Source: Bacillota bacterium (GTDB lineage: Bacteria > Bacillota > Dethiobacteria > DTU022). From it: DNA of 64,000 nt. Positions 1-9,534 of this stretch are shown here, one piece after another; position 1 is the stretch's first letter, and each line of letters opens with the position of its first letter. The position numbers and the translations under genes are program-made. A model generated the notes under the pieces. That model made no database searches. It had not been told where the DNA came from and was given only the letters and a program-made list of their open reading frames with translations. The stretch is taken from NCBI GenBank assembly GCA_029782095.1, contig JAKOVL010000073.1, forward strand, positions 1-64,000, written 5' to 3'.

Positions 1-2
1 CG

Positions 3-200
3 CAGTTTTATTTCCGGACCACGGACGTTACCGGGACGATTACCCTGCCGGAAGGCGTGGAGATGGTCATGCCCGGAGACAACGTGAACATGGAAATTGA
101 ACTGATTACGCCTATCGCCATTGAAGAGGGGCTGCGCTTCGCCATCCGGGAAGGCGGCCGCACCGTCGGCGCCGGCGTGGTCACCAGCATCATCGAATAA
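3..200 (+). CDS. tuf: Elongation factor Tu, C-terminal part (truncated by window edge)
   Basis: The reading frame is open from the window edge and ends at TAA 198-200. It encodes the last 65 residues of EF-Tu: the domain 3 beta-barrel with [22 protein letters not shown] and the classic end [18 protein letters not shown]-Tu brings aminoacyl-tRNA to the ribosome in a GTP-dependent way. The N-terminal G domain lies outside the window. It sits directly before rpsJ, the usual Bacillota order (str operon into S10 operon). Confidence 0.97.
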   Translation, partial: QFYFRTTDVTGTITLPEGVEMVMPGDNVNMEIELITPIAIEEGLRFAIREGGRTVGAGVVTSIIE

Positions 201-250
201 AAAAACGGGAAAATTGAATGGTAAGGGTTAGGCGATGAAGTAAAAGGTTG

Positions 251-274
251 CCGGATAAGGTCCGGGTAATTTTT
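251..274 (+). terminator. Weak hairpin with T-tract between tuf and rpsJ
   Basis: A 5-bp stem CCGGA/TCCGG (251-255 with 261-265) is followed by AATTTTT. It lies in the 119-nt gap after tuf. The stem is short, so partial termination or attenuation is the most that can be claimed. Confidence 0.3.
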
Positions 275-319
275 ACGGAGCATGTCTGTTTAAATCAGGC
301 GCGAAGGAGGAGTACCGCA

Positions 320-628
320 ATGGCCAATCAAAAAATTCGCATCAGGTTAAAAGCATTTGATCATCAATTACTGGACCAGTCTGCCGGTAAAATTGTGGAG
401 ACAGCCCGGCGGACAGGAGCCGAGGTATCCGGTCCTGTCCCGCTGCCCACGGAAAGAAGTCTCTACACGGTAATCCGGGCACCCCACAAGTATAAGGATT
501 CCCGGGAGCAGTTTGAAATGCGCACTCATAAGCGTTTAATCGATATCCTGGAGCCTACTCCGAAAACTATAGACGCTTTGATGCGGCTGGATCTCCCCGC
601 TGGAGTAGACATTGAAATTAAGTTATAG
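320..628 (+). CDS. rpsJ: 30S ribosomal protein S10
   Basis: 102 residues, the normal S10 (uS10) length, beginning [15 protein letters not shown] and containing the [29 protein letters not shown] block. The ATG at 320 follows AAGGAGGAGTACCGC, a strong Shine-Dalgarno; the in-frame upstream ATG at 248 would add 24 residues not found in the family and is rejected. S10 is a 30S head protein and the first gene of the S10 block. Confidence 0.97.
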   Translation: MANQKIRIRLKAFDHQLLDQSAGKIVETARRTGAEVSGPVPLPTERSLYTVIRAPHKYKDSREQFEMRTHKRLIDILEPTPKTIDALMRLDLPAGVDIEIKL

Positions 629-660
629 CGACTTGGTTTTCGCAGGAGGTGTGGAAAGGT

Positions 661-1290
661 ATGACCAAAGCGATATTAGCCAGAAAAGTTGGTATGACCA
701 GGGTTTTTGACGAGCAAGGCCGGGCGGTGGCGGTCACGGTTCTCCAGGCTGGACCATGCTACGTTTCTCAGGTGAAAAGTGTTGAAACCGACGGGTATAA
801 CAGCATCCAGTTGGGATTCGGCGAGAAGAAAGAACACCGGGTAAACCGGCCTTTGCGCGGGCATTTCCAGCGGGCTGGGATCAAGCCCTGCCGTTTTCTC
901 CGGGAATTCAGAGTCGATGATCCGTCCTCTTACCAGGTTGGACAGGAAATTACTGCCGGGATTTTTTCTCCCGGTGACTTGGTGGACGTTAGCGCTGTTT
1001 CACGGGGCAAAGGCTACGCCGGCTCGATTAAGCGCCTCGGTTTTCACCGCGGCCCGGAAACACACGGTTCCCATTATCATCGTGGACCCGGTTCGCTGGG
1101 TGCCATCACAGCCAGCCGCGTGTTCAAAGGGCGGCCTCTTCCCGGCCGCATGGGCGGCAAGCGCAGAACCGTGCAGAATTTAAGCATCGTTCATGCTGAC
1201 AGCGATAAAAATATTTTAGTGGTTAAAGGTTCAGTCCCCGGGCCCCAGGGCGGCCTGGTGGAGGTAAAGCAATCCGTGAAGAAAAAGTAG
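661..1290 (+). CDS. rplC: 50S ribosomal protein L3
   Basis: 209 residues, typical L3 (uL3). Start at ATG 661 after AGGAGGTGTGGAAAGGT gives [18 protein letters not shown]; an in-frame GTG at 649 lies within the ribosome binding site. The central [11 protein letters not shown] loop reaches towards the peptidyl-transferase centre. It binds 23S rRNA early in assembly. The gene lies 32 nt after rpsJ. Confidence 0.97.
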   Translation: MTKAILARKVGMTRVFDEQGRAVAVTVLQAGPCYVSQVKSVETDGYNSIQLGFGEKKEHRVNRPLRGHFQRAGIKPCRFLREFRVDDPSSYQVGQEITAGIFSPGDLVDVSAVSRGKGYAGSIKRLGFHRGPETHGSHYHRGPGSLGAITASRVFKGRPLPGRMGGKRRTVQNLSIVHADSDKNILVVKGSVPGPQGGLVEVKQSVKKK

Positions 1291-1327
1291 ACGGTGACAG
1301 TCGTTCCAGAAAGGAGTTGCCCTGATT

Positions 1328-1954
1328 ATGCCAAGTTTAGCTCTATACAACTGCGATGGGGAGCAGGTAGGCGAAGTGGAAGTCCAGGAGGGACTTTTCG
1401 CCGTCCCTCTCAAAAAGGGAGCCCTTTATCAGACCGCCGTATCTCAGGCGGCCCGGAAGCGCCAGGGCACTTCTGCAACCAGAGATCGCAGTGAAGTAAA
1501 AGGTGGCGGCGCCAAGCCCTGGTCTCAAAAGGGGACCGGTCGCGCCCGCCACGGCAGCATTCGCTCTCCCATCTGGGTGGGCGGCGGCGTTGTTTTCGGC
1601 CCCCACCCCCGGGACTACGGTTTTAGCGTGCCTAAAAAAGTGCGCCGCACAGCCCTGCGCTCCGCCTTAAGCGCCAAGGTTAGGGAAGGGTTGCTGCTGG
1701 TGGTGGATGATCTGGCCATTCACGAGCCTAAAACCAAGGCCATGGTGCGGCTGCTGGAGAACCTGAAAGCCTCCCGCAGCGCCCTGGTGGTCACGGCAGA
1801 GCCGGATCAGAATGTGATTAAGTCAGCCCGCAACCTGCCGCGCGTGAAAACGATTACCGCCCGGCAGTTGAATGTGTTGGATCTTTTAAGCTATGACTAC
1901 GTGGTTATGACCAGCGAGGCTTTGCAGAAGGTAGAGGAGGTGTTCGGAGGATGA
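1328..1954 (+). CDS. rplD: 50S ribosomal protein L4
   Basis: 208 residues, uL4. The extended loop that lines the exit tunnel is visible as [20 protein letters not shown]. Start ATG 1328 follows AAAGGAGTTGCCCTGATT. In E. coli L4 represses its own operon; no such leader could be recognised here. The last bases overlap rplW by 4 nt (ATGA), indicating translational coupling. Confidence 0.96.
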   Translation: MPSLALYNCDGEQVGEVEVQEGLFAVPLKKGALYQTAVSQAARKRQGTSATRDRSEVKGGGAKPWSQKGTGRARHGSIRSPIWVGGGVVFGPHPRDYGFSVPKKVRRTALRSALSAKVREGLLLVVDDLAIHEPKTKAMVRLLENLKASRSALVVTAEPDQNVIKSARNLPRVKTITARQLNVLDLLSYDYVVMTSEALQKVEEVFGG

Positions 1955-2244
1955 AGAACGCCCGCGATATAATCGTGCGCCCGCTGATCAGCGAAAAGTC
2001 TACCAACCTGATGGAAGAAAACAAGTATACTTTTGTGGTCGACCGCAGGGCTAACAAAATTGAGATCAAACGGGCCTTGGAAGAAATATTTGATGTTAAA
2101 GTTAAAGCGGTAAATACGGCCAATTATCGGGGCAAGAAAAAACGAATGGGACGCTTTCCCGTAGGGCATCAACCCCGCTGGAAAAAGGCGATCATTACCC
2201 TGACCGACGACAGCAAGCCCATTGAGCTGTTTGAAGGCCGTTAG
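1951..2244 (+). CDS. rplW: 50S ribosomal protein L23
   Basis: 97 residues, uL23, starting [18 protein letters not shown], with the usual [19 protein letters not shown] helix-sheet core. L23 sits at the tunnel exit and docks trigger factor and SRP. It overlaps rplD by 4 nt and is 17 nt before rplB. Confidence 0.97.
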   Translation: MKNARDIIVRPLISEKSTNLMEENKYTFVVDRRANKIEIKRALEEIFDVKVKAVNTANYRGKKKRMGRFPVGHQPRWKKAIITLTDDSKPIELFEGR

Positions 2245-2261
2245 CGAGGGAGGAAGCAAGG

Positions 2262-3092
2262 ATGGCTTTAAAAAGATTTAAACCGACATCACCGGGGCGG
2301 CGTTTCTTAACGGTATCAACTTTTGAGGAAATTACCAAAAAGGAGCCGGAAAAATCGCTTTTAGCGCCGCTGCATAAAAAGTCCGGCCGCAACGTCTATG
2401 GCCGCGTCACCGTCCGCCACCGCGGCGGAGGCCATAAGCGTAAATACCGGTTGATCGATTTTAAGCGAGATAAAGATAATATTCCCGCCCGGGTGGCCGC
2501 GGTGGAATATGATCCCAATCGCACGGCCCATATCGCCCTGCTGCACTATGCCGACGGGGAGAAGCGCTACATCCTGGCCCCGCTGGGGCTGCAGGTGGGG
2601 CAGACCGTAATGTCCGGAGAAAAAGCGGAAATCCGGCCTGGGAACGCCATGCCCCTGCAGCAGATTCCCGCCGGAACCTTTGTGCATAATATCGAACTGA
2701 AAGAGGGCGCCGGCGGACAGCTGGCCCGCTCTGCGGGTACTGCGGCCCAGCTGGTGGCCAAAGAAGGGCGCTTCGGGCACCTGCGGCTGCCATCGGGAGA
2801 AGTGCGCCTGGTTCCCTTAAGCTGCCGGGCCACTATTGGCCAGCTGGGCAACGTGGAGCATGAAAACCTGGTTATCGGAAAAGCGGGCCGCAGCCGTTGG
2901 CTGGGCAAAAGACCCGCAGTGCGCGGCTCGGTAATGAACCCGGTGGACCACCCCCACGGCGGCGGAGAGGGCAAAGCCCCGATTGGCCGTTCCGGGCCGG
3001 TTACGCCCTGGGGCAAGCCCACCCTTGGCTATAAGACACGGAAAAAGAACAAGGAATCGGACCGCTTGATTGTGAGGCGGCGCGGCAGCTGA
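2262..3092 (+). CDS. rplB: 50S ribosomal protein L2
   Basis: 276 residues, uL2, with the conserved C-terminal [19 protein letters not shown] containing the histidine linked to peptidyl-transferase function. Ribosome binding site AGGGAGGAAGCAAGG precedes ATG 2262. Immediately after the stop lies a 16-bp palindrome (3093-3108), and the gap to rpsS is the longest in this block. Confidence 0.97.
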   Translation: MALKRFKPTSPGRRFLTVSTFEEITKKEPEKSLLAPLHKKSGRNVYGRVTVRHRGGGHKRKYRLIDFKRDKDNIPARVAAVEYDPNRTAHIALLHYADGEKRYILAPLGLQVGQTVMSGEKAEIRPGNAMPLQQIPAGTFVHNIELKEGAGGQLARSAGTAAQLVAKEGRFGHLRLPSGEVRLVPLSCRATIGQLGNVEHENLVIGKAGRSRWLGKRPAVRGSVMNPVDHPHGGGEGKAPIGRSGPVTPWGKPTLGYKTRKKNKESDRLIVRRRGS

Positions 3093-3108
3093 TAAAGGCG
3101 CGCCTTTA
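3093..3108. repeat. Perfect 16-bp palindrome after rplB
   Basis: TAAAGGCGCGCCTTTA reads the same on both strands and abuts the rplB stop codon. There is no T-tract after it, so it does not look like a terminator. Role unknown; an mRNA hairpin affecting processing or stability is possible. Confidence 0.5.
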
Positions 3109-3189
3109 TGGCTAGGCGCTGTTGAAACCATCTCAGCCTGCCTAAGGTGGTGCAGCTTGACAGGTTAGACCGAAGGGAGGTTTCCTGGA

Positions 3190-3474
3190 TTGTCCCGCTC
3201 ATTAAAAAAAGGGCCGTTCGTGGATGAAAGCTTGATGAAAAAAATTAGGCAGATGAATGAAAAAGGCCAAAAAAAAGTGATCAAGACCTGGTCACGGCGC
3301 TCAACCATTTTCCCCGAGATGGTGGGCCATACCATTGCCGTGCACGACGGGCGCAAGCATGTTCCCGTTTATATCAGTGAAGATATGGTTGGGCATAAAC
3401 TGGGCGAATTTGCCCCGACCCGGACTTTTCGGGGTCACGGGCATCACACCGAGCGCTCTACCGCTTTGAAGTAG
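3190..3474 (+). CDS. rpsS: 30S ribosomal protein S19
   Basis: 94 residues, uS19, starting [12 protein letters not shown] from a TTG codon at 3190 after GGGAGGTTTCCTGGA. Contains the conserved [11 protein letters not shown]-like segment ([20 protein letters not shown]) and [11 protein letters not shown]19 contacts S13 in the 30S head. A 97-nt gap separates it from rplB. Confidence 0.97.
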   Translation: MSRSLKKGPFVDESLMKKIRQMNEKGQKKVIKTWSRRSTIFPEMVGHTIAVHDGRKHVPVYISEDMVGHKLGEFAPTRTFRGHGHHTERSTALK

Positions 3475-3497
3475 GGCAGAGGAGGTATTATTGTTCC

Positions 3498-3839
3498 ATG
3501 GAAGCAAGGGCACAGGCCCGTTTCGTGCGCATTGCGCCGCGTAAAGCAAGGGCTGTAGTAGACCTGATACGTCAAAAAAATGTGGACGAAGCGCTGAGCA
3601 TCCTGCGCTATATCCCTAACCGGGCGGCTGGCCTGGTAGCCAAGGTGGTTCAATCGGCCGCCGCCAATGCAGAAAACAACCTGGAACTCAACCGGGCCGG
3701 GCTGTACATTGATCGTATCTTTGTTGATGAAGGCCCTACGTATAAGCGTGTCCGGCCCCGGGCCAGGGGGCGCCGCTATCTTATTCGCAAGCGGACCAGC
3801 CATATTACAGTGATTGTGAAGGAAAGAAAGGAGGTTTAG
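3498..3839 (+). CDS. rplV: 50S ribosomal protein L22
   Basis: 113 residues, uL22. The N-terminal [19 protein letters not shown] and the C-terminal beta-hairpin [19 protein letters not shown] that lines the exit tunnel are present. Start ATG 3498 follows AGAGGAGGTATTATTGTTCC. Two nucleotides separate it from rpsC. Confidence 0.97.
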   Translation: MEARAQARFVRIAPRKARAVVDLIRQKNVDEALSILRYIPNRAAGLVAKVVQSAAANAENNLELNRAGLYIDRIFVDEGPTYKRVRPRARGRRYLIRKRTSHITVIVKERKEV

Positions 3840-3841
3840 AT

Positions 3842-4516
3842 GTGGGACAAAAAGTAAGCCCAATCGGTTTCCGCATCGGTGTCATTCGCGATTGGGACGC
3901 CCGCTGGTACGCGGATAAAAACTATACAGAGCTGCTGCATGAAGACCTGGATGTGCGCCGCTACCTCACTGAAAAGCTGGCTGAAGCTGGAGTGTCCCGG
4001 GTGGAAATCGAGCGGGCTGCCAACAACATGCGCATTAATATTCATACCGCCAAGCCCGGCATGGTGATCGGGCGCGGCGGCGCCGGCGTAGAGGAACTGC
4101 GCAAGGAACTGGAAAAACGAACCGGAAAAAAAGTACACTTAAACATTATGGAAATAAAGGTCCCCGAGCTGGACGCTTTTCTGGTAGCCGACAGTATAGC
4201 CACCCAGCTCACGCGGCGGGTTGCTTTCCGGCGGGCCATGAAGCAGGCGCTTTTCCGGACCATGCGGGCCGGCGCCAAGGGTATCCGCATTTCGTGCAAA
4301 GGCCGCCTCGGCGGAGCCGAAATGGCGCGTCACGAGAGCTACATGGAAGGAACTGTCCCGCTGCATACCCTGCGGGCTGATATTGATTATGGGTTTGCCG
4401 AAGCCCACACCACTTACGGACGGATCGGGGTTAAGGTTTGGATTTATAAGGGCGAAGTTTTACCGGCGAAGGCCTCCGACCGGCAAGAGGAGGTAAGAGA
4501 AGATGTTAATGCCTAA
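3842..4516 (+). CDS. rpsC: 30S ribosomal protein S3
   Basis: 224 residues, uS3, from a GTG start at 3842 ([18 protein letters not shown]) preceded by AAAGGAGGTTTAGAT. The KH domain with [18 protein letters not shown] and the C-terminal domain ending in [17 protein letters not shown] are both present. S3 helps form the mRNA entry channel. The gene overlaps rplP by 14 nt. Confidence 0.97.
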   Translation: MGQKVSPIGFRIGVIRDWDARWYADKNYTELLHEDLDVRRYLTEKLAEAGVSRVEIERAANNMRINIHTAKPGMVIGRGGAGVEELRKELEKRTGKKVHLNIMEIKVPELDAFLVADSIATQLTRRVAFRRAMKQALFRTMRAGAKGIRISCKGRLGGAEMARHESYMEGTVPLHTLRADIDYGFAEAHTTYGRIGVKVWIYKGEVLPAKASDRQEEVREDVNA

Positions 4517-4931
4517 AAGGGTTAAATTCCGCCGCCAGCACCGCGGGCGCATGACCGGAAGAACCAAGGGCGGCGCGGAGATTCAATTTGGTGAGTACGG
4601 CTTGCAAGCCCTGACGCCGGCCTGGATTACCAGCCAGCAGATTGAGGCGGCCCGTATTGCCATGACTCGCTATATCAAGCGGGGTGGCAAAGTCTGGATT
4701 CGCATCTTTCCTGACAAACCGGTTACCGAAAAACCGGCCGAAACCCGGATGGGTAAAGGCAAAGGCTCGCCCGAGTACTGGGTAGCCGTGGTTAAGCCGG
4801 GACGGATCATGTTTGAGCTGGCCGGAGTCAGTGAAGATGTGGCCAGGGAAGCCTTTCGCCTGGCCGGGCACAAATTGCCGATCAGGACTAAGTTCGTTAA
4901 AAGAGCTGAAGCGGGTGGTGTTGCTGAATGA
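4503..4931 (+). CDS. rplP: 50S ribosomal protein L16
   Basis: 142 residues, uL16, starting [19 protein letters not shown], the usual start in Bacillota; a second in-frame ATG at 4509 is possible. [20 protein letters not shown] is the characteristic L16 loop near the A site. It begins inside the end of rpsC, so it is probably translationally coupled, and overlaps rpmC by 4 nt. Confidence 0.96.
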   Translation: MLMPKRVKFRRQHRGRMTGRTKGGAEIQFGEYGLQALTPAWITSQQIEAARIAMTRYIKRGGKVWIRIFPDKPVTEKPAETRMGKGKGSPEYWVAVVKPGRIMFELAGVSEDVAREAFRLAGHKLPIRTKFVKRAEAGGVAE

Positions 4932-5116
4932 AGGCGAAAGAAATACGCGAATTGAGCGACCAGGAACTGGAAGACAAGCTGAAAGAGCTGAAAGAAGAGC
5001 TCTTCAACCTTCGCTTTCAGTTGGCCACCGGGCAGTTGGATAATGTCATGCGCATCAATGAAGTCCGCCGGGGCATTGCCCGCGTTAAAACGGTAATCAG
5101 GGAGCGGGCTTTATAG
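4928..5116 (+). CDS. rpmC: 50S ribosomal protein L29
   Basis: 62 residues, uL29, a two-helix protein: [20 protein letters not shown] then [14 protein letters not shown] and [11 protein letters not shown]. Overlaps rplP by 4 nt (ATGA). L29 lies beside L23 at the tunnel exit. Confidence 0.97.
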   Translation: MKAKEIRELSDQELEDKLKELKEELFNLRFQLATGQLDNVMRINEVRRGIARVKTVIRERAL

Positions 5117-5148
5117 CCAAAGCCGCGGATGAAGGAGGCTTAGTCAGG

Positions 5149-5406
5149 ATGGAAAAAGCTAACCGCAAAGTGCGTACCGGCCGTGTTGTCAGCGATAAAA
5201 TGGATAAGACCCGTGTGATTGCGGTGCAGCGGATCTCCCGCCACCCTCTTTACGGCAAAACCATTCGCCGGACGAAAAAATACAAGTTTCATGACGAGCA
5301 CAATGAAACCAAAGTGGGCGACCTGGTCAAAATCGTCGAAACAAGACCTTTAAGCAAGCATAAAAGATGGCGCCTGAAAGAAATTTTGGAACGGTCGCAG
5401 CTGTAG
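5149..5406 (+). CDS. rpsQ: 30S ribosomal protein S17
   Basis: 85 residues, uS17, OB-fold: [37 protein letters not shown] and the family end [20 protein letters not shown]. Start ATG 5149 follows GAAGGAGGCTTAGTCAGG. Binds 16S rRNA early in assembly. Confidence 0.97.
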   Translation: MEKANRKVRTGRVVSDKMDKTRVIAVQRISRHPLYGKTIRRTKKYKFHDEHNETKVGDLVKIVETRPLSKHKRWRLKEILERSQL

Positions 5407-5456
5407 ATTCTCTACCGGCTTGAGCATGACGCCGGAAGGGGAAAGGAGAGGCGAAG

Positions 5457-5825
5457 ATGATTCAAAGTGAAAGCATCTTGCAAGTAGCCGATAATTCCGG
5501 GGCAAAGAAAGTCCTCTGCATCCGGATTTTAGGAGGCTCCAAGCGCAAAGCCGGAAGGGTCGGCGATATTATTATCGCTTCGGTAAAAGAAGCCACCCCC
5601 GGGGGGGTTGTTAAAAAAGGCGATGTGGTCAGGGCGGTGATCGTCCGTACCAAAAGCCCCTTTCTACGCAAAGACGGCTCGCATATCCATTTCGATGACA
5701 ATGCGGCCGTAATTATCAACGAGCAGAACAATCCCCGCGGCACCCGGATATTTGGGCCTGTTGCCCGGGAGTTGCGCGAAAAAGAGTTCATGAAAATCGT
5801 GTCCCTGGCCCCTGAGGTGATCTGA
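5457..5825 (+). CDS. rplN: 50S ribosomal protein L14
   Basis: 122 residues, uL14, complete: [18 protein letters not shown], the RAVIVRTK segment and the end [21 protein letters not shown]. Shine-Dalgarno GAAAGGAGAGGCGAAG precedes ATG 5457. L14 forms an inter-subunit bridge and is the site bound by the silencing factor RsfS. Confidence 0.97.
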   Translation: MIQSESILQVADNSGAKKVLCIRILGGSKRKAGRVGDIIIASVKEATPGGVVKKGDVVRAVIVRTKSPFLRKDGSHIHFDDNAAVIINEQNNPRGTRIFGPVARELREKEFMKIVSLAPEVI

Positions 5826-5853
5826 GAGGGGCAAAAGGAGGTGGCTTTAGCAG

Positions 5854-6183
5854 ATGACGCAGAGAAAGCTGAATGTCCGCAAAGGAGACAAAGTGCTGGT
5901 GCTCTCCGGGAAGGACAAGGGCAAGAAAGGAAAAATCATTGCCACCATGCCGGCGGAAGGCCGGATTAAGGTGGAAGGTATCAATATGATCAAAAAGCAT
6001 GCCAAACCCACTCCCAAGGTGCCCCAGGGGGGAATCCGGGAGATGGAAGGAGCAATTGCCCATTCTAAAGTAATGCTGATCTGTCCGGCCTGCAATAAGC
6101 CGACCCGGGTCGGCAAGAAAGTGCTGGCCGACGGGCGGCGCGTGCGCGCCTGTAAAAAATGCGGGGAATCAGTGGATAAGTAA
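5854..6183 (+). CDS. rplX: 50S ribosomal protein L24, with C-terminal zinc-ribbon-like motif
   Basis: 109 residues, uL24. The KOW motif is near residues 10-37 (KGDKVLVLSGKDKGKKGKI). The C-terminal half carries two CxxC pairs, C77/C80 and C100/C103, consistent with a bound zinc as in some bacterial L24 proteins. Start ATG 5854 follows AAAGGAGGTGGCTTTAGCAG. L24 is an assembly initiator of the 50S subunit. Confidence 0.96.
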   Translation: MTQRKLNVRKGDKVLVLSGKDKGKKGKIIATMPAEGRIKVEGINMIKKHAKPTPKVPQGGIREMEGAIAHSKVMLICPACNKPTRVGKKVLADGRRVRACKKCGESVDK

Positions 6184-6201
6184 GGAGGGTCGCGTTCGAT
6201 C

Positions 6202-6744
6202 ATGTCGCGCCTTAAGGAAAAGTATGAACATGAAATTAGGCCTGCCCTCGTGGAGCGCTTTAAGTACCGCAACATCAACCAGGCTCCCCGGATTGAAAAA
6301 GTAGTAATCAATATGGGTATAGGCGAAGGAAAAGATAATCCCAAATTGCTGGAAGCCGCGGCCAAGGATCTGGCAGCCATCACCGGGCAAAAAGCGGTGA
6401 TTACCAAGGCCCGCTTGTCCGTAGCCAGCTTCAAGGTGCGCCAGGGCATGCCCATCGGCTGCAAGGTGACTTTGCGCGGCGTCCGCATGTATGATTTTCT
6501 AGATAAGCTTTTTAATGTCGCCCTGCCCCGGGTGCGGGACTTCAGGGGGGTTTCGCCCCGCTCCTTTGACGGCCGCGGCAATTTTACCCTGGGCATTAAA
6601 GAGCAAATTATCTTTCCGGAAATAGATTACAGCAAAGTGGAAAAGATTCTCGGAATGGATATTGTTATTGTAACCACCGCTAAAACGGACGAAGAAGCCA
6701 GAGAGCTATTAACCCTGATGGGGATGCCTTTTCGGGCCGCTTAA
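6202..6744 (+). CDS. rplE: 50S ribosomal protein L5
   Basis: 180 residues, uL5, with [17 protein letters not shown], the [19 protein letters not shown] block and [19 protein letters not shown]. Binds 5S rRNA and contacts tRNA at the P site. ATG 6202 follows TAAGGAGGGTCGCGTTCGATC. Confidence 0.97.
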   Translation: MSRLKEKYEHEIRPALVERFKYRNINQAPRIEKVVINMGIGEGKDNPKLLEAAAKDLAAITGQKAVITKARLSVASFKVRQGMPIGCKVTLRGVRMYDFLDKLFNVALPRVRDFRGVSPRSFDGRGNFTLGIKEQIIFPEIDYSKVEKILGMDIVIVTTAKTDEEARELLTLMGMPFRAA

Positions 6745-6787
6745 AGCCGGTCTAGCGGCATTCGCGCAAGTATGAAGGAGGAACAGG

Positions 6788-6973
6788 ATGGCCAAGAAAT
6801 CTATGATCGCTAAGGCAAAGCGTACTCCCAAGTTCAGTGTGCGCCGTTACCACCGGTGCCGCATTTGCGGTCGTCCCCGGGGGTACCTGCGCAAGTTTGG
6901 CATGTGCCGCCTCTGCTTTCGTCATCTAGCCAATGAAGGTAAAATACCTGGCGTGAAGAAGGCCAGCTGGTAG
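6788..6973 (+). CDS. rpsZ: 30S ribosomal protein S14, zinc-binding type
   Basis: 61 residues, the short zinc-containing uS14 form. Ligands are C24, C27, C40 and C43 (CRICGRP...GMCRLCFR). The length matches the C+ form of Bacillota; many of these bacteria carry a longer zinc-free paralogue for zinc starvation, which is not in this window. Confidence 0.97.
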   Translation: MAKKSMIAKAKRTPKFSVRRYHRCRICGRPRGYLRKFGMCRLCFRHLANEGKIPGVKKASW

Positions 6974-7005
6974 ATGGTGAAAGGAAGAAAGGAGGGTTTT
7001 ACCTG

Positions 7006-7401
7006 ATGATGACTGATCCGATTGCCGATATGCTTACCCGGATCCGCAATGCCAACATGGTCCGCCACAGCACCGTGCTGGTTCCTGCTTCCAACGTAAA
7101 GCGCTCCATTGCCGAAATACTGAAGCGGGAAGGCTTTATTAAGGACTATGAGGTTATAAAGGATCAAAAACAGGGTATTATCCGTATCCATCTGAAGTAC
7201 GGACAAAATAACCAGCGTATCATTAGCGGTTTAAAGCGGATTAGCAAACCGGGATTGAGAGTATACGTCAGCAAAGATGAGCTCCCCAAGGTTCTGGGCG
7301 GCTTAGGGATCGCCATAATCTCTACCTCGCGGGGTGTAATGACCGACCGGGAGGCCAGAAAAATCGGTTGTGGCGGAGAGGTACTTTGTTATATCTGGTA
7401 G
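7006..7401 (+). CDS. rpsH: 30S ribosomal protein S8
   Basis: 131 residues, uS8, starting [17 protein letters not shown] and ending with the conserved [26 protein letters not shown]. The second ATG (7009) is an alternative start. Ribosome binding site AAAGGAGGGTTTTACCTG. S8 organises the 16S central domain. Confidence 0.97.
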   Translation: MMTDPIADMLTRIRNANMVRHSTVLVPASNVKRSIAEILKREGFIKDYEVIKDQKQGIIRIHLKYGQNNQRIISGLKRISKPGLRVYVSKDELPKVLGGLGIAIISTSRGVMTDREARKIGCGGEVLCYIW

Positions 7402-7425
7402 CTGTAGTGAGGAGGTTTGCCGATA

Positions 7426-7962
7426 ATGTCTCGCACCGGTAAAAAACCCATCAGCGTACCCCCGGGAGTCCAGGTGCAGCTTGATGGCAATACAATTACC
7501 GTTAAAGGCCCGAAAGGGGAGCTCACCCGACAGCTGCCCCCCGATGTTCTCATTGAACAGGAAGAGGGCCGGATTTTGGTAAAACGTCCTTCGGATAGTC
7601 CGCGGCACCGGGCCATGCATGGTTTGACCCGGACCCTTATCGATAATATGATCGTGGGTGTTACCGAGGGATTTACCCGTACCCTGGAACTGGTCGGCGT
7701 GGGCTATCGGGCGGCCAAGCAGGGTAAAAATCTAGTTTTGAATGTGGGCTTTTCCCATCCGGTAGTTTTTGAGCCGGAACAAAACATGGAAATTGAAGTG
7801 CCCAGCAATACCAAGATTGTGATTAAAGGAATCGACAAGCAGCAGGTAGGCAATTTTGCCGCCGTAATCCGCAAAGTCTATCCGCCGGAGCCCTACAAGG
7901 GCAAGGGTATCCGTTACGAAAACGAAATGGTCCGCCGTAAAGTGGGCAAAGCGGGCAAGTAG
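7426..7962 (+). CDS. rplF: 50S ribosomal protein L6
   Basis: 178 residues, uL6, two repeated domains: [17 protein letters not shown] at the start and the conserved [16 protein letters not shown] near the end. ATG 7426 has GAGGAGGTTTGCCGATA upstream; the in-frame TTG at 7417 lies inside the Shine-Dalgarno region. L6 sits near the sarcin-ricin loop. Confidence 0.96.
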   Translation: MSRTGKKPISVPPGVQVQLDGNTITVKGPKGELTRQLPPDVLIEQEEGRILVKRPSDSPRHRAMHGLTRTLIDNMIVGVTEGFTRTLELVGVGYRAAKQGKNLVLNVGFSHPVVFEPEQNMEIEVPSNTKIVIKGIDKQQVGNFAAVIRKVYPPEPYKGKGIRYENEMVRRKVGKAGK

Positions 7963-7983
7963 CAGGCGGGAGGTTATTTAAGG

Positions 7984-8352
7984 ATGATTAAAAAACAATC
8001 GCGCAATGAAATAAGAAAACGGCGGCATCGGCGGGTCCGCAGTAAAATCAGCGGCACACCGGAAAGGCCTCGTTTAAACGTTTTCCGGAGCAGCCGGCAT
8101 ATCTATGCCCAAGTTATAGACGACCAGGCAGGACGGACTCTTGTCGCCGCTTCCAGCCTTGATCCCGGGCTGCGGGAGAAACTGGGCCATGGTGCCAACA
8201 GGGAGGCCGCTAAAAAAGTGGGCGAGCTGCTGGCCCGGCGGGCCCTGGATAAAGGGATTACTGAAGTTGTTTTTGACCGGGGCGGCTATATTTTTCACGG
8301 CCGGGTTAAAGCGCTGGCCGATGCGGCCCGGGAAAATGGTTTAAAATTTTAG
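7984..8352 (+). CDS. rplR: 50S ribosomal protein L18
   Basis: 122 residues, uL18, with a basic N-terminus ([19 protein letters not shown]), [20 protein letters not shown] and [21 protein letters not shown]. Binds 5S rRNA with L5. Follows rplF by 21 nt. Confidence 0.97.
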   Translation: MIKKQSRNEIRKRRHRRVRSKISGTPERPRLNVFRSSRHIYAQVIDDQAGRTLVAASSLDPGLREKLGHGANREAAKKVGELLARRALDKGITEVVFDRGGYIFHGRVKALADAARENGLKF

Positions 8353-8370
8353 AAAGGAGGGATGGCCAAG

Positions 8371-8868
8371 GTGTCGCACATTGAACCGTCACAAGAGCTC
8401 ATCGAAAAGGTCGTTAAGATAAACCGGGTGGCCAAAGTGGTTAAAGGAGGGCGCCGGTTCAGCTTCAGTGCCCTCGTCGTTGTCGGTGACCAGAACGGCG
8501 TGGTCGGCGCCGGCCTCGGTAAAGCCGGAGAAGTTCCCGAAGCCATTCGCAAGGGCATTGAGAATGCTAAGAAAAACCTGATCCGTGTACCTATGGTTGG
8601 AACCACCATCCCTCACCCAGTGGTGGGTCGATGCGGTGCGGGGCGGGTCTTAATGAAGCCTGCTTCGGAAGGAACCGGCGTTATCGCCGGGGGACCGGTC
8701 CGGGCGGTCCTGGAGCTGGCCGGGATCAGGGATATCTTGACTAAATCTCTGGGTTCATCCAATGCTAAGAATATGATCGAGGCCACCATGGCCGGGTTGA
8801 GGTCAATGCGCAAGGCCGAAGAAGTGAGCACCATGCGTGGTGTGGAAGTAGACCAGTTGCTGGGGTAA
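8371..8868 (+). CDS. rpsE: 30S ribosomal protein S5
   Basis: 165 residues from GTG 8371. The KH-like/S5 fold is clear: [19 protein letters not shown] and [19 protein letters not shown]. An in-frame ATG at 8362 sits only 1 nt after the AAAGGAGG site, while GTG 8371 sits 10 nt after it, so the GTG start is preferred. S5 lines the mRNA entry and affects fidelity. Confidence 0.93.
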   Translation: MSHIEPSQELIEKVVKINRVAKVVKGGRRFSFSALVVVGDQNGVVGAGLGKAGEVPEAIRKGIENAKKNLIRVPMVGTTIPHPVVGRCGAGRVLMKPASEGTGVIAGGPVRAVLELAGIRDILTKSLGSSNAKNMIEATMAGLRSMRKAEEVSTMRGVEVDQLLG

Positions 8869-8883
8869 GGAGAGGGTTAAGCA

Positions 8884-9066
8884 ATGGCCAAGTTGCAGAT
8901 TAAACTGATTAAAAGCCCCATATCCAGTCAACCGGGGCAGCGCCGCACCCTGCGGGCCCTGGGTCTGAGAAAAATCGGCCAGGTTGTGGAGCACGACGAC
9001 GGGCCGGTAATCCGGGGCATGATCAGGAAAGTTCATTTTATGGTTGACGTAGCTGAAAGCGAGTAA
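8884..9066 (+). CDS. rpmD: 50S ribosomal protein L30
   Basis: 60 residues, uL30: [19 protein letters not shown] then [21 protein letters not shown]. Normal length for the family. Located between rpsE and rplO as in the spc operon of Bacillota. Confidence 0.97.
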   Translation: MAKLQIKLIKSPISSQPGQRRTLRALGLRKIGQVVEHDDGPVIRGMIRKVHFMVDVAESE

Positions 9067-9091
9067 TTTTCTGAAGAGGGAGGTGCGGTTG

Positions 9092-9532
9092 TTGCGCCTG
9101 CATGAATTAAGCCCTCCTGAAGGGGCAAGAAGAGAAGCGAAGCGAAAAGGAAGGGGTATGGCCTCGGGCCTGGGCAAGACCGCAGGAAGAGGGCAGAAAG
9201 GCCAGAAATCACGCTCCGGGTATAAAATGCGCCGCGGATTTGAAGGCGGCCAGATGCCGCTTTTCCAGCGCCTGCCCAAGCGCGGCTTTACCAATATCTC
9301 CAAGAAGAAATGGGTTATAGTCAATTTGGAGGCGCTAAACCGCTTTAGCGACGATACAGTGGTTACGCCGGAGCTGCTCCACCGCGAGGGTGTGATCAAA
9401 ACCCTTAAAGATCCGCTTAAAGTCCTGGCAAACGGAGATTTGCAGTGCAAACTGGTGGTCAGGGCGCACAGCTTCAGCGAGCAGGCCAAGGCCAAGATAG
9501 AAGCCGCCGGTGGGAAAGCTGAGGTGATCTAG
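9092..9532 (+). CDS. rplO: 50S ribosomal protein L15
   Basis: 146 residues, uL15, beginning [22 protein letters not shown] from TTG 9092, 8 nt after GGGAGG. Other in-frame starts (GTG 9083, TTG 9089) lie in or against the binding site. Contains the glycine-rich extension [18 protein letters not shown]. Followed 2 nt later by secY. Confidence 0.95.
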   Translation: MRLHELSPPEGARREAKRKGRGMASGLGKTAGRGQKGQKSRSGYKMRRGFEGGQMPLFQRLPKRGFTNISKKKWVIVNLEALNRFSDDTVVTPELLHREGVIKTLKDPLKVLANGDLQCKLVVRAHSFSEQAKAKIEAAGGKAEVI

Positions 9533-9534
9533 CT

